From Viola odorata (taxonomy: Eukaryota; Streptophyta; Magnoliopsida; Malpighiales; Violaceae), in the NCBI GenBank assembly GCA_963691705.1, contig OY829539.1, forward strand, positions 47,590,327 through 47,654,326: a stretch of DNA of 64,000 nucleotides. The letters run 5' to 3'. Shown one piece after another: positions 19,701-30,603 of this stretch. The position numbers and the translations under genes are program-made. How positions within the stretch are numbered: the stretch's first letter is position 1; each line of letters opens with the position of its first letter. The notes under the pieces are model-generated. The model worked only from the letters and a program-made list of their open reading frames with translations, had not been told where the DNA came from and ran no database searches.

Positions 19701-22070
19701 ATGGCTAAGACTCGCCGCTCTGAGTCGAAATCTGCCGATGAAAAAAGGATGGATATTACGGCCAGTGTTATCACCTCTGAGGCCGCTCTTCGTGAGCATT
19801 TGGCCGCCCATAATGCTATCATCCCTGATGATTATAAGGCCAGTGTTGCCCCCGAGTCTCTACGTTTGAACAACGTTTTGACGGGCACTCGTAGGGTCAT
19901 GCATGCGCAGATGTTCCGTTATGGTTTTCGCCTTCCCATTGACCCTTTTGTCCAGGAATTTCTTGTTGCCGGCGATCTGTCTCCGGCCCAATTGTCCCCA
20001 AATGCATATTGTTGTGTTTATGCTTTTTTGGAGCTCTAATACAAAAAGATTACTTCCCCTTCCCTTCTGCTGCTTAAATCTGTTTTTAAGCTGATGAAAT
20101 GCCGGGGAGTGATAACGATATCGCCCCGTTTCGACGATGATTCTCTTAAGTCCTTTACTTGGAAACTCCTCCATATCGAGTCTTCCATTGATGGCTGGAA
20201 AAAGGAATTTTTTGTGGTAGATATTCCTGAAGATCTTTGTTCCTGGTGGCGATCTGGGTTTAACCAAAACGTGGATGACACCGCTTGGAGCCAGCCAGAG
20301 ACCCTTCCGCAGCGTGAACAAGGCTGGTTAAACAAATTACTCGAACTGGAAATCAGCGTTCACATTCGCCAAGTGGCTTGTCGAATGGACATTCGTGGTT
20401 TTGTTAAATGTGAGTGTTGCGTTACTCCCTTCTTTGTTGTTACTGTTACTAACGCTGACGTTATTTTGTGCTTTCGCAGCGACGGATCCCAACTATAAAC
20501 CCGAGAGCGTAAGGAGACGTTTGAGGAGGGCTCAAGAGAGAGAGTAAAAAGAGAGAGACGCTTCCACGGAAGCAACTGATAATCCCACCAAACTTTCGGC
20601 CGCTTCCGCGAGCGTTGCCCAAGTGTCCTCTTCGGCCGACATTCCTTCGGGCATTCCCCTCGTGACCGTCGCTGCCCCTCCTGCTCAGACTTCTTCTTCT
20701 TCCCAGGCCTCTAAGGCCAAAGGAAAAAAGAAGAGAAAAACAAGAAGCGTTGCCACTCTCACACCTTCTCCGGACGCGGCCGGCTCTTCAGAAGCGCCTC
20801 CTTCCAACACTGCTGCGGTAAGGGTACCTTCTAGCCGTCATAGGCTACATTTCCATTTCTGTTGTTGTTTAATTTCTTTCTTCTTTTCTTTCTGTATTTT
20901 GAATTATATTCTTGGCAGGACACTATCGCTGTTGCTACCTTCGCTCCTCCGTCAGATAACATGGAGTTGAGTTATGCGCTGACCGGTTCCAGGAAGAGAC
21001 AGCGCTCGGGAGACGAGGGCGGAAACCCCTCTTCCTTTACTACCGGGGTAGAGAATAGGTCTGTGGATGGGTTTGACTCGACGGCCGCTCCTCAGGGAGA
21101 GAATCCTTCAGGATTTTTGGGGAATCTGGGCACTAGCGATACCTTGGAGGCTTCTCCCCATTCTTTCGGCGGTTCCGCTCATGTGTATCCGTCCAATATG
21201 GGATATCAGGATGTCTCACAGGATTTCTCCGGCTATCAGCCTCATGGCGTTTATATCGCTTCAGGAGGTTCATCGTCACAGGTCCGCGCTCCCTTTTCCT
21301 TGGGTTTTCTTCCTTCGCGTATCCCCCTCCGGGACCGTTTTGGTGAAGGAGGAGTCACTTTTAACTGTGTAGTAGATCTCGGTCCGCTGAGTGGGCCTGC
21401 TGCGGTGACCCATCAAATTGGATTATTCGATCTCCGGAATACTGCTTTGACCGCGTTAGGGGGTGACGGCTCCGATGAGGTTACGGCTTTTCTAGCTTCT
21501 CAATTATTGGCGTCTGCGCCGGAACGGACAACTTTTCTTTCGAGGTCTGTGCTGGACAGGGAAAACTCCATACGCTCTTCTCTTTTTACCAACATGATGT
21601 CTTTCCATTACTGGGTGGAGGAAGCGCGAAGTCAAGCCACCTCCCTCTCCTCCGCTTTGAAGGAATTGGAGCGGGAGCGGGAGCGGGATGAGAAGAAAAA
21701 GTGGCTGGAGGAGCAAACAAATTTATTGTTGGCTCATCGGGAGCAAGAAAAAGAGCAATCTGCCGCCTTAGCAGCGGAAAAGGCCAAAGTCATCGCTTTG
21801 GAGAATGAGAAATTATCCTGGGAGAATGAGAGGTCGTCTCTGATCAAGGAGAAAGCTGCCCTAGAGGAAGAGTCAGCCGATAAGAGCATGTGGCATGTCG
21901 AATAGACTGCCATCACTTTAGTTGATTGGTTTGAGGAAGTCCACGGGGTCGACGCGTACAAACCCGATGAGGTCTCTGCCGCCTTTAAACGAAGATCAGG
22001 GCACATTAACGAGGAAGGCTTTCGCCAGGCTAAAGCGGCAGGCTGGAAAAGGAGGAACCCCGAAGGTTGA
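19701..22070 (+). pseudogene. Antisense ORF 4 of the Tat-type element, paralogue of ORF 3 with three stop codons
   Basis: Three exons, 19701-20409, 20480-20817 and 20919-22070, keep phase and would give about 790 codons less introns (733 codons), close to ORF 3. The N-terminal domain parallels ORF 3: MFRYGFRLPIDPFVQEFL, LSPAQLSPNAYCCVYAFL, then CRGVITISPRFDDD against CRGCLIDITPRWDED in ORF 3. The first intron falls at the same place as in ORF 3. The C-terminal half has a long Glu/Lys-rich coiled coil (ALKELERERERDEKKKWLEE). In-frame stops are at 20037-20039 (TAA), 20545-20547 (TAA) and 21903-21905 (TAG). It is therefore a decayed tandem paralogue. Confidence 0.78.
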
Positions 22071-22616
22071 TGCGCTTTGAGGCTTTATCGCTTTTCCCTT
22101 AGTGACCAATCATCATTAAGTTTTTGCTATTATTTTGACCATCACCGTTTGTAGCCCCCCTTAAATATTTTGATATGCTCGGACAACTTTATCGCTAACT
22201 TTCTTTATGTCTAGTTGTCTGTTTTGCGAACTTCTTTGGCGTTATCTTCGCCATATTTATTCCATGCGCTTTCTTTCCCGAACAGACCCTTAGCGTTCCT
22301 GTCAAAATTACGGAACTCGGCCTTGGGCTAGCTTTCCCAGTGAGTCTGATGGTATCTCTTCTCATGAGATCCTCGCTCTTTCCGCTGCCCGAAAAGTATT
22401 CTGCGCATTCTTAATTGTAAATTATCAGTAACAAAAACATGTTACGAGAGACAGTAATTACCCGTAGGAGCTTTTCCGCTGCCATCATAGGGCGTTACTC
22501 TGGAACCCGTGGAGAATCGCTTTCGCTATCAGCTCTATACTTCACCAGGGATTACACATCTGGTTACTAGCCGGGATTTCACGATTCTCCACGTTTCCCT
22601 ATTTTCACGATCGGCC
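22071..22616. other. Non-coding spacer after antisense ORF 4
   Basis: No ORF of note. It probably contains the 3' end of ORF 4 transcripts and, from the other direction, the 3' untranslated part of gag-pol. I see no other structure. Confidence 0.4.
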
Positions 22617-23060
22617 CTTAAGTGCCTCGTCTTAGTGAGCTGTCGGATCGGGACGGCTATCACAAGGCTAGGGAATTTTCACTTTTGGGCGTTGCCCTCG
22701 CGTCTAGAACCGTGTCCTTCCTTAATGGCCTGGCTGCAGCAGCCCAGCCGTTAAGATAGGAGTCTTGTTTCTAGACGGAGTTTCTATTTTTTGGGGCGTG
22801 TCTCTTCTTGATAGGCCGTCTCCACGAGAACGGTCCGTACAAGGAAAATATTTTTCACTCCCAAAGATACCGGGTGGTGCCCTCACTTAATGAGCCGTCT
22901 GATCAAGATCGGTCATCACAAGGGTAGGACTTTTCACCCCCGGGGGCGTCTAGGATCTTTCAATCCGACGCTATTCAAGGTATGTTGGGTAGTGCCCTCA
23001 CTTAATGGGCCATCTGATCAAGACCGACCATCACAAGGATAGGACTTTTCACTTCCCCAA
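22617..23060. repeat. Degenerate tandem repeats between pol and the antisense ORFs
   Basis: About four imperfect units share the pattern CCCTCACTTAATGAGCCGTC, then TGATCAAGATCGGTCATCAC, then AAGGGTAGGACTTTTCAC. They start near 22617, 22808, 22874 and 22989. The last two are most alike. Spacer minisatellites in this position are known for Tat/Ogre elements. Confidence 0.7.
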
Positions 23061-23168
23061 GATACCCCCTTTTTATCTGCACAAGAGCAACCACAACATC
23101 CCACGAAAGCTCTCTCATCGAGCGTTAGTCATGGTTAGGGTCGACATAAATCAAAGGTGCAGATAAAA

Positions 23169-25079
23169 TTAAATCCTAGCATAATATAGTTTCAAGCGAG
23201 CGATATTCCAAGAGTTGGATAGGGGTGTACCATCGAGTGTCTCCAGACGATAGGCTCCTTTCCCGACAACGTGGGTGACACGATATGGTCCTTCCCAGTT
23301 CGGACTGAGTTTCCCCATTCGTTGTCCTGCCGCTCGCTTGTCTCTGAGCACCAGGTCACCAGCTTTCAGCAATCGCTCTTTAATGCGCCTGTTATGATAT
23401 CGGGTCATCTTTCGTTTATAATGTTGTGTTTTCAGAAGGATTTCTTCTCAGACTTCTGGTAACGCATCCAGGTTAGCTCGTAACCTTTCCTCATTTAGTT
23501 CCTCACGAAAGTGGGCCACCCGTAGGCTCATGGTTCCAATTTCTACTGGTGTGACGGCTTCGGTCCCGAAGGCCAACGCGAAGGGCGTCTCCCCGGTACT
23601 AGTCTTAACGGTCATGCGGTATGCCCACATCACGTATGGTAGCTCATCGGCCCATTTCTTTTTAGACCCTTCTAGATTTTTCTTAATACCGCTGAGGATG
23701 CTCCGATTGGTCACTTCCGCCTACCCATTAGTTTGCGGGTGAGCTACGGAGGAAAAACGTTGCTCGATTCCGAATTCTAAGCATTGGTTTTGAAAGACAT
23801 GGCTGGTGAACTGCGTCCCATTGTCGCTTATGATGACACGGGGTACGCCAAATCTCATGATAACTTGATTTTTAAAGAAACGCCAAGTTTTTTCTGCCGT
23901 GATTGTGGCGACCGCTTCAACCTCTGCCCACTTAGTGAAATAGTCTACCGCCACTATTACAAATTTCAGTTGGGACCTTGCCTTTGGGAATGGACCTAAG
24001 ATATCGATCCCCCATTTGGCGAAAGAACAAGGGGCGATAATTTCAGATATTTCGGTGGCAGGTCGCCGAGGAATTTTAGCAAACTCCTGGCACTTAGGGC
24101 AAGCTTGCACATAATTGTGGCAATCTCTTCGAATGGTGGGCCAATAGAATCCGGACCGGAAGACTTGTGCTGCCAGGGTATCGCCTGACACGTGCATACC
24201 ACACACTCCTTCATGGATTTCACGCAAGGTGTGAAGACCCTCTTGCCCAGTTATACATTTGGCGGCAGGGTAAGAGAAACATCTCCGAACCAAATCCCCG
24301 TCATAGTACGTACAACGAGCTGCCTGTTTCAGTACCTTCTTCTTCTCAACGGTATCCTCAGGCAGTTCCTCGTGTTTCAAGTATTTGATTACGGGAATTC
24401 GCCAGTCGCTATCACGTTCCTCCACACATAAAGACGCTTGCTCCTCCATGAAGGATGGTACCGATAGCTCACGATAATATATGTCCTTGGGTATGAACGC
24501 TTCCGGGTTTGCGGCCAATTTTGCTAAGTTGTCTGCTTCAGCGTTTTCCTCCCGGGGAATATGCTCAAAGCTGACTTGCATGCCCTCTTTCTTTATTTCC
24601 AACAGTTCCCGCTTCACTTTGGCGAGATATTGAATCATGATGGGTTCTCGGGCCTGAGAGTGCCCCAAGACCTGGTCCATTATTAACTTGGAATCACCAC
24701 AGATTTTTAGACGCAGGTCTCCTGTTCTTCCAGTATCATGCCTTCCTTTAGAAGAAAGCTCCTTTCCAATTCTAAGTCCGGCTAGCAACGCCTCATATTC
24801 TGCCGCGTTATTAGATAACGGCTGTAGGATTCGGATGGCATATCGTATTTGCATATCATGCGGCCCATTTATAAAGATTCCAACTCCAGCCAGCTCTTGA
24901 TTTTTAGCCCCATCTACATGGACGATCCAGAGATCCGTATAGGTTTCCGGGAATGGGAGATCCATATCGCCCCATTCCGCTTCAGGTACGCCTTCTAAAG
25001 GATCCTCTGTAAAGGTGTATTCCGCTATGAAATCAGCCAGGATCTGAGCCTTTACAGACGGTCTAGACTGATACCTCAA
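23169..25079 (-). pseudogene. Tat-type element: second (archaeal-type) RNase H and integrase, with stops
   Basis: Read leftwards. The first part has WIVHVDGAKNQELAGVGIFI, NNAAEYEALLAGLRI, LKICGDSKLIMDQV and REENAEADNLAKLA: an extra RNase H of the kind that marks the Tat lineage. The integrase follows with a CX2C finger (CPKCQEF), catalytic-core motifs WGIDILGPFPKA and IISDNGTQFTS, and the C-terminal GKLSPNWEGPYRV region ending at 23169. In-frame stops at 23721 (after HPQTNG, TAG) and 23448 (TGA) interrupt an otherwise single frame. Both fit single transitions. Confidence 0.9.
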
Positions 25080-25085
25080 TCCATA

Positions 25086-26650
25086 CTATTCCAATTTGAG
25101 TGCCCAGATCAACATCCTTCCGGAAAATTCAGGCTTTCGAAAGATCCTTTTTAAAGGCTGGTCTGTGAGTACGATGACGGAATAAGACTGAAAGTATCGG
25201 TTCATTTTGCGGGTGGCTTGTATAAGAGCGAACGCTATCTTTTCGATTCGGGCGTACCGCAATTCCGCATCTTTAAGAACGTGGCTCACAAAATAGACTG
25301 GGCGATGAGAGTGGTTGTCGTCGCGAACAAGGACGGCACTGACCACTTCGTCTGCAGCGCCAAGATACAAATATAAGGTATCGCCTGCCTCGGGCCTTGT
25401 CAATAATAAATCAGACGATAGATATCTTTCAGGCCGATAAATGCTTTCTCACAGTCAGGGGTCCACCCGAACGAAGCTTTTTTCCGTATAATTCTGAAAA
25501 AAGGGAGACACTTGTCTCCTTACTTAGAAACGAATTGTCCAAGGGCGATGACTCGCCCTGTGAGTCTTTGTACTTCTTTGACGGTCCTGGGCGATATCAT
25601 GTCTTGTATCGCTTTGATCTTCAAAGGGTTAGGCAGAATACCCTTTTGGCTAACGACATAGCCTAAGAATTTTCCCGTTTGGAATGCGAACATGCATTTT
25701 CGGGGATTCAGCTTCATGCGATACCTTTTCATTACATCAAAGACTTCCTTTAAGTCTCGTAGGTGATCCTGAAAACTCGTACTTTTTACCAATATATCAT
25801 CGACGTACGCCTCTACGTTCCTCCCAATTTGTTCTTCAAATATTTTGTTGGCCATTCGTTGGAACGTTGCCCCGGCATTTTTCAATCCGAACGGCATCGC
25901 CGTGTAACAGTACGTGGCCTTTGGAGTGAGAAACGCAGTTTTTTCTTCATCTTCCCGGGCCATGGGAATTTGATGGTATCCGGAGTTGGCATCCAGTGAG
26001 CTTAAATAAGCGTATCCAGCAGTCTGATCAACCAGCTGATCTATTCAAGGAAGCGGGTAACAATCTTTAGGGCAGGCATCATTTAAGTCAGTAAAGTCGA
26101 TGCACATGCGCCAATCCCCATTGGGCTTAGGAACAAGAACAGGGTTCGCTAGCCAGGTGGGATATTGAACTTCACGAATGAATCCTGCATCGAGGAGCTT
26201 CGCTACCTCTTTATCCACGGCCAACGCCTTTTCATTAGAGAACGCACGCCGCTTTTGCTGTACTGGCCTGGCCTCTGGGTCCACATTGAGCCGATGTTCG
26301 GCTATTTCACGCGATATTCCTGGCATATCCGCGGGTTTCCATGCGAAGTCTCCTTGGCATTTGTTCAGTAGCCGGGCCAGTTGGAGGTTTTCCGCTGGGC
26401 TAAGTTTTTCACTAATCAGGAAACTTGCCTCCTTTATTCCGATCGCTGGAACGGGCACCATCTTGTCCAGAGGTTGGGCACGCTTTTCATCGCTTTGTTC
26501 ATCGGGGTCTGCCGCTATACACACGTACCTATCGCAGCTTCTTTGGGTCATGAGCGAATAGCATTCAGCTGCTAGTTTTTGATCACCCTTTATGGTTACC
26601 ACCCCATCCCAGGAGGGGTACTTCATCTTCAGATGCTTCTGAGATATCAC
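25086..26650 (-). pseudogene. Tat-type element: reverse transcriptase and first RNase H, with stops
   Basis: The RT starts near 26275 (VDKEVAKLLDAGFI, NGDWRMCIDFTDLN). A TGA at 26045 interrupts it (expected Arg). It resumes with SGYHQIPMA, MPFGLKNAGATFQRM and the catalytic EAYVDDILV near 25800. The frame ends at 25520, after which the first RNase H (25086-25403: VYFVSHVLKDAELRY, IVLTDQPLKRI) is in a different frame and closes with a TAG. It therefore carries at least three breaks. Confidence 0.9.
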
Positions 26651-26674
26651 TGCGCCAAAGCGGTTAAGGAAAGG

Positions 26675-27505
26675 TCATCCGAGTACGACATTGTAGGGCA
26701 AATTCAGATCCACGACAAGGAATAACAAGTTATCTGATCGCTTGTAGGTGTCTTCTCGGAAATATATAAGCAGGGTAATCACCCCCGTAACAGGGATTGG
26801 AACTCCATCAACGCCGACTATAGGCCGTTTACTAGGTGTTAGCTCATCAGTAGGGCGTTTCATGAGGTTGTAGGCTTCCAGCGAAAAGAGATTCACCGCA
26901 CTCCCATTATCAATAAGAGTTCTTCTGATTCCATGGCTAGCGATGACGGGCGTAACTACCAAAGCATCATTGTGTGGGTAGACGACGCCTTTCTCATCTT
27001 CTTCAGAAAAGGACAATACCATTCGATCTAAAATGCCTATCGCATCTCTTTTTTTCATCGTGCCATCTCGTGCGCGTTTGTCTCCTTTCGGGAACGTCAG
27101 CTGCTCTGACTCGTTCATATAGGGAGTTCCTCCTGCAATGATATTAATCATGGGGATATACTCGTCATCAACCGTAAGAGCTTCCCTATCTTTCCCTCCG
27201 GGAATATTATCCTTTTGCGGGTCGTGAGGAGGAACGGGTCGTTCATCTGCCGTCCTTTTCCTGAGATTATTGCGAGCATCTTCTCTTATCTGGGTGGCGA
27301 ATTCTCCCAAATATCCTTCTTCAACCAATCGTTCTATCGCCGCTTTTAAGTCTCTACACGCCTCCGTGGAATGGCCCCTGGCTTTGTGGAATTTACAATA
27401 AGCATTTTCTCTTCTCCCTAAAAACACTCCTGGTTTTACAGGCGCGGGGTAGCGGATGGGAAGGTTTCGCTGTTCTGTTATCGCTAAAATTTTGGCCCTT
27501 GGCAC
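26675..27505 (-). pseudogene. Tat-type element: zinc finger and aspartic protease
   Basis: It starts in the gag C-terminus with the finger CKFHKARGHSTEAC (CX2HX4GHX4C), typical of Tat elements, followed by a linker. The protease has RTLIDNGSAVNLFSLEAYN (Asp-Asn-Gly at the active site) and a second hydrophobic strand LFLVVDLNLPYNVVLG. A TGA at 26675 ends the frame where Arg is expected. The frame is the same as that of the RT that follows. Confidence 0.85.
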
Positions 27506-27591
27506 ATTGAGGGAAGGAAAATCTGGGTCGTACGTTCAATTTTTATAAGAATCCCCGCGCCGCCGAGTGGGGGAGCCACTGGTTTTTCCCT

Positions 27592-29088
27592 TCAGAAATT
27601 GCCCCTTTGTCTGTCAGAGGTCTTGGGGATATGATCCTTCCGCCTAGCGTAATCATCGATAAAATGGTCATCGGGTGGAGGCTTCGCAGGAGCAGCAGTG
27701 ATTTGAGATGCCCCTTGCGGCAGACTGTATGTTCGATCTCTGTTTTCTTCTTCTTCCATTTTCGCGTAATTGTGAGTTTTAAGTCTCAACGCGTCTAAAG
27801 TCACTGGGGGGTCCACCATAAGTGCGTCTTTCAGCTTCCCATAACGGCAATTTCTTTTTAGAGCTTCTATAGCAAAATCGATAGTAACGCCCGGCGTTAA
27901 GGACATTTCCAGATCGAAGCGGCTGAGAAAATCCTTCAAGGATTCTTGAGGCATTCGCTGTATGTCAAATAACGCGGCGGTAGATTTTCTGATTGGAATT
28001 GCGGTGCTAAATCTGCTCCGAAATTTAGATTCTAACTGTGAGAAGTTACTAATGGTTCCACCAGGGAGACCTTCAAACCAGAGACGCGCAACGCCTGATA
28101 GCATCATAACAAATATTTGGCATAGTGTCGCATCGCTGTGGGTCTGAAACTGAACAAAATCTTTCACTTTATTGATATGTGAGATGGGATATTTCGTACC
28201 ATCATAAGTGTCAGTGGGAAGCTTTACACGTCAACTGACTCGGTGACGCCTTATGCGACGGCTAAATGGGTGGCCTGATGTATCATCAAGAATTTCACGC
28301 GCTTGACGCGGGGGAGATATGCCAGCTTGACGCCCTCTATCTCGCGGTTCCGGAGTAAGATGTCGCCTAGGAGATCGACTGCGACTCCTGCGCGAACGAC
28401 TTCGATACCTCCGGCTACTGGACCTATCACTGTATTCAGGAGACAGACTTCTGCGGATTCCTTCCCTCCGTCCATCCCACCGGTTCCTAACCCCCTCATG
28501 TTGCCTGTCTCCTTGTAGGAGGAGACCTTGCGGCGTTTGCGGTACATAAGCCTCTACTCTTCCTTGAGCAAGCTGCCCAGCACTACTTAGAGGATTTCCA
28601 TCAGGTAAAGGCATCTGAAGGTTTTCTGAAAACAACGGTGACACGGGTCGATCAGCGACAATAGACGGAGTAAACATGATGCGAGGAGGGTGACCAGATC
28701 CAGAAGCACCGGGAGTGCCTCTTGCGGCCATTTCAGTCAAATATTCCAGCCGAGAACGAAGGGTCGCTATTTCCATTGCAAAAGGATGTTCACGGTTGAG
28801 TGTATATTCTCTCGAAAGAGGAGTGGAGAAGTCGGATCCCGCCATCTGGGATGACAAAATGTCTGTTTGCGAGGAGACCACTCCTCCAGCAATTCCAGCC
28901 GAATGGTCCAGAGGTCCTGAAATAATTGGTTGTGTCGTCATAGAGAGATCAGCAGTAGCAAAGGGGAAAAGTCGCCTGCAGATGTGGAAAGGGATATTAG
29001 AGGATGATGATCGGATCGACTCTGATCCTGTGATCATGACCGTTCCAATCTTCCGACTAAACGGAGCTTGGCTATTAAGGACGCTCAC
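27592..29088 (-). pseudogene. Tat-type element: gag
   Basis: A single frame from 29088 with a TGA near 28231. The N-terminal half is disordered and ends in an Arg/Ser-rich stretch (SSSRRYRSRSRRSRSRSPRR, about 28360-28420) resembling RS domains. The second half (27592-28167) is the conserved gag core (LSGVARLWFEGLPGGTISNF, FRSRFSTAIPIRK, QESLKDFLSRF). A stop at 27592 separates it from the protease. Confidence 0.88.
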
Positions 29089-29101
29089 TTAATATACCAA
29101 A

Positions 29102-29120
29102 GCTCTCAATGAAAGCACCA
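29102..29120 (-). other. Primer-binding site of the Tat-type element
   Basis: On the minus strand TGGTGCTTTCATTGAGAGC starts two bases after the 5' LTR. It has the TGG start expected for pairing with a tRNA 3' CCA end. I do not assign the tRNA species. Confidence 0.6.
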
Positions 29121-29122
29121 TT

Positions 29123-29666
29123 TGATAAGATTCAATGTCAATCTTGTGAGATTCTGCGTCGTGTGCGATCGGAACGGCGGTGAATGGCGGCGAGTGTACC
29201 TGCAAGGCGCCGGAGGGGGAGCTCCGACGTAGACACTCCGATGCTTAAGTTAGTTCGGGATTTAAGAGTAGTAGAGGTTTCTCTAGGTGAGTCTGACCTT
29301 ACCCTCATTGTGAAAAATGGTGGGGTATTTATAGATCTGGACAGCGATACCTGGCGAAATCAAAGAGGGCGCCGTTTGATGATGACGTCACAGGCGATAT
29401 CAGTGGATGACGTCACGGGCGATGTCTGATGGGGCTTCCGGGAGCGATAACCTTGTGGGTCCCTAGGATGGGATGAGGCCGTGCGTATAAAATTGCGTGA
29501 GTCCCCCCCCCCCCCCCCCCCCCACCCCCGCTGAAGTCGACCATCCTAGGGATCATTCGCTGATCCTTTAGGCGATACAGGGATATCCTTATGGAGTTCA
29601 GGGGGATCCGTTCCGATAAGAACCGTTTGTGCAGTAGGACCATTAGGACTATCTCGATTGTTATCA
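29123..29666 (-). repeat. 5' LTR of the Tat-type element
   Basis: 544 bp, ends TGATAAG..TTATCA, nearly identical to 13657-14198. The poly-C tract (29503-29525) here is interrupted by one A. Confidence 0.95.
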
Positions 29667-29671
29667 GACAC

Positions 29672-30141
29672 CATACAAATTGGTTTATGGGAAGGCCTGC
29701 CACTTGCCAGTGGGGCTCCAACACAAGGCATATTGGGCTATAAAAAAATGCAACATGATTTATGACCAAGCTGGAAAATGAAGAAAGCTACAAATTCATG
29801 AGCTAGAAGAATTGAGAGATCAAGCTTATGACAACCAGTTAATTGTCAAAATTAGGATGAAAATTTATCATGATAAAAGAATTATTGGAAAACCTCTCCA
29901 CACAGAGGAAAGGGTTCTTCTTTATAATTCTCGTTTCAAATTATTCCCTGGAAAGTTAAAAATAAAATGGGAAGGCCCATTTGTTATTACTAACATTTAC
30001 CCACATGGTGCAGTAGATATTAGGAACGAAAGCACAGGAAACGAGCTCAAAGTGAACAGACAGAGATTGAAGCCATTCTTCGAAGGATTCCAAGAAGAAA
30101 AGAGCAAAGAAAAGGTGGAGATGCCACCAGTCGACAAGTAA
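29672..30141 (+). pseudogene. Athila integrase C-terminal part, resuming after the Tat insertion
   Basis: The interrupted integrase frame resumes at 29672 after the duplicated GACAC, with [19 protein letters not shown] and ELRDQAYDN. It ends in a region with KLFPGKLKIKWEGPF, ITNIYPHGAVDI and NRQRLKPFFEG at 30141. This C-terminal domain is the conserved Athila/Ty3 type. It carries a 1-base shift relative to the first part and is inactive in its present form. Confidence 0.88.
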
Positions 30142-30603
30142 AAATCGCAATCAGAGTCAAGCCTAGGACGATAAATAAGGGCGCTACATGGGAGGCAACC
30201 CATGCTACTTTTCATTCCCTGTATATCTTTTCATCATATTTATTTACGTTCCATTTGATCTCGCTGGGTTGCTTTGTTTGCTCGCAGGAACTAAGTGTGG
30301 GGATTGAGTTGAGGATTGGCCCAGAGCTAGGCCAAACCTTAGGCCTAGACGAAGTTAGAATTAGTGAGACACGTGTCCGCGCCGTCAATTTTAATTTGGA
30401 AAGCGGACAATTCCAAAACAATTAATTAAGGGCGTGGGAAATCCCAACCGCCAAAACACTTTTTGTCTCCCCCAACTCTGCCACTCATCACCCACGAAAT
30501 CACGATTGAGTTACCACCAGAGCTAAATCAACAGTCACCCCAGTCCTTCTCTCTCACAAACCTACTCAAATCCGAACGAAAAACCCTAGCTCTCACCACC
30601 ACC

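Larger units (their letters stand above)
13657..29666 (-). mobile_element. Tat-lineage Ty3/gypsy retrotransposon carrying four antisense ORFs
   Basis: The LTRs are 29123-29666 (5' LTR) and 13657-14198 (3' LTR), with ends TGATAAG..TTATCA and target duplication GACAC (13652-13656 and 29667-29671). Gag-pol is read leftwards on the minus strand: gag, protease, RT, RNase H, a second archaeal-type RNase H, integrase. The second RNase H and the CX2H..GHX4C finger are hallmarks of the Tat lineage. Downstream of integrase lie tandem repeats, then four ORFs on the plus strand, antisense to pol. The LTRs differ at about eight positions plus the poly-C tract by eye, so this is the youngest of the three retroelements, although pol already carries many stops. 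Confidence 0.94.
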
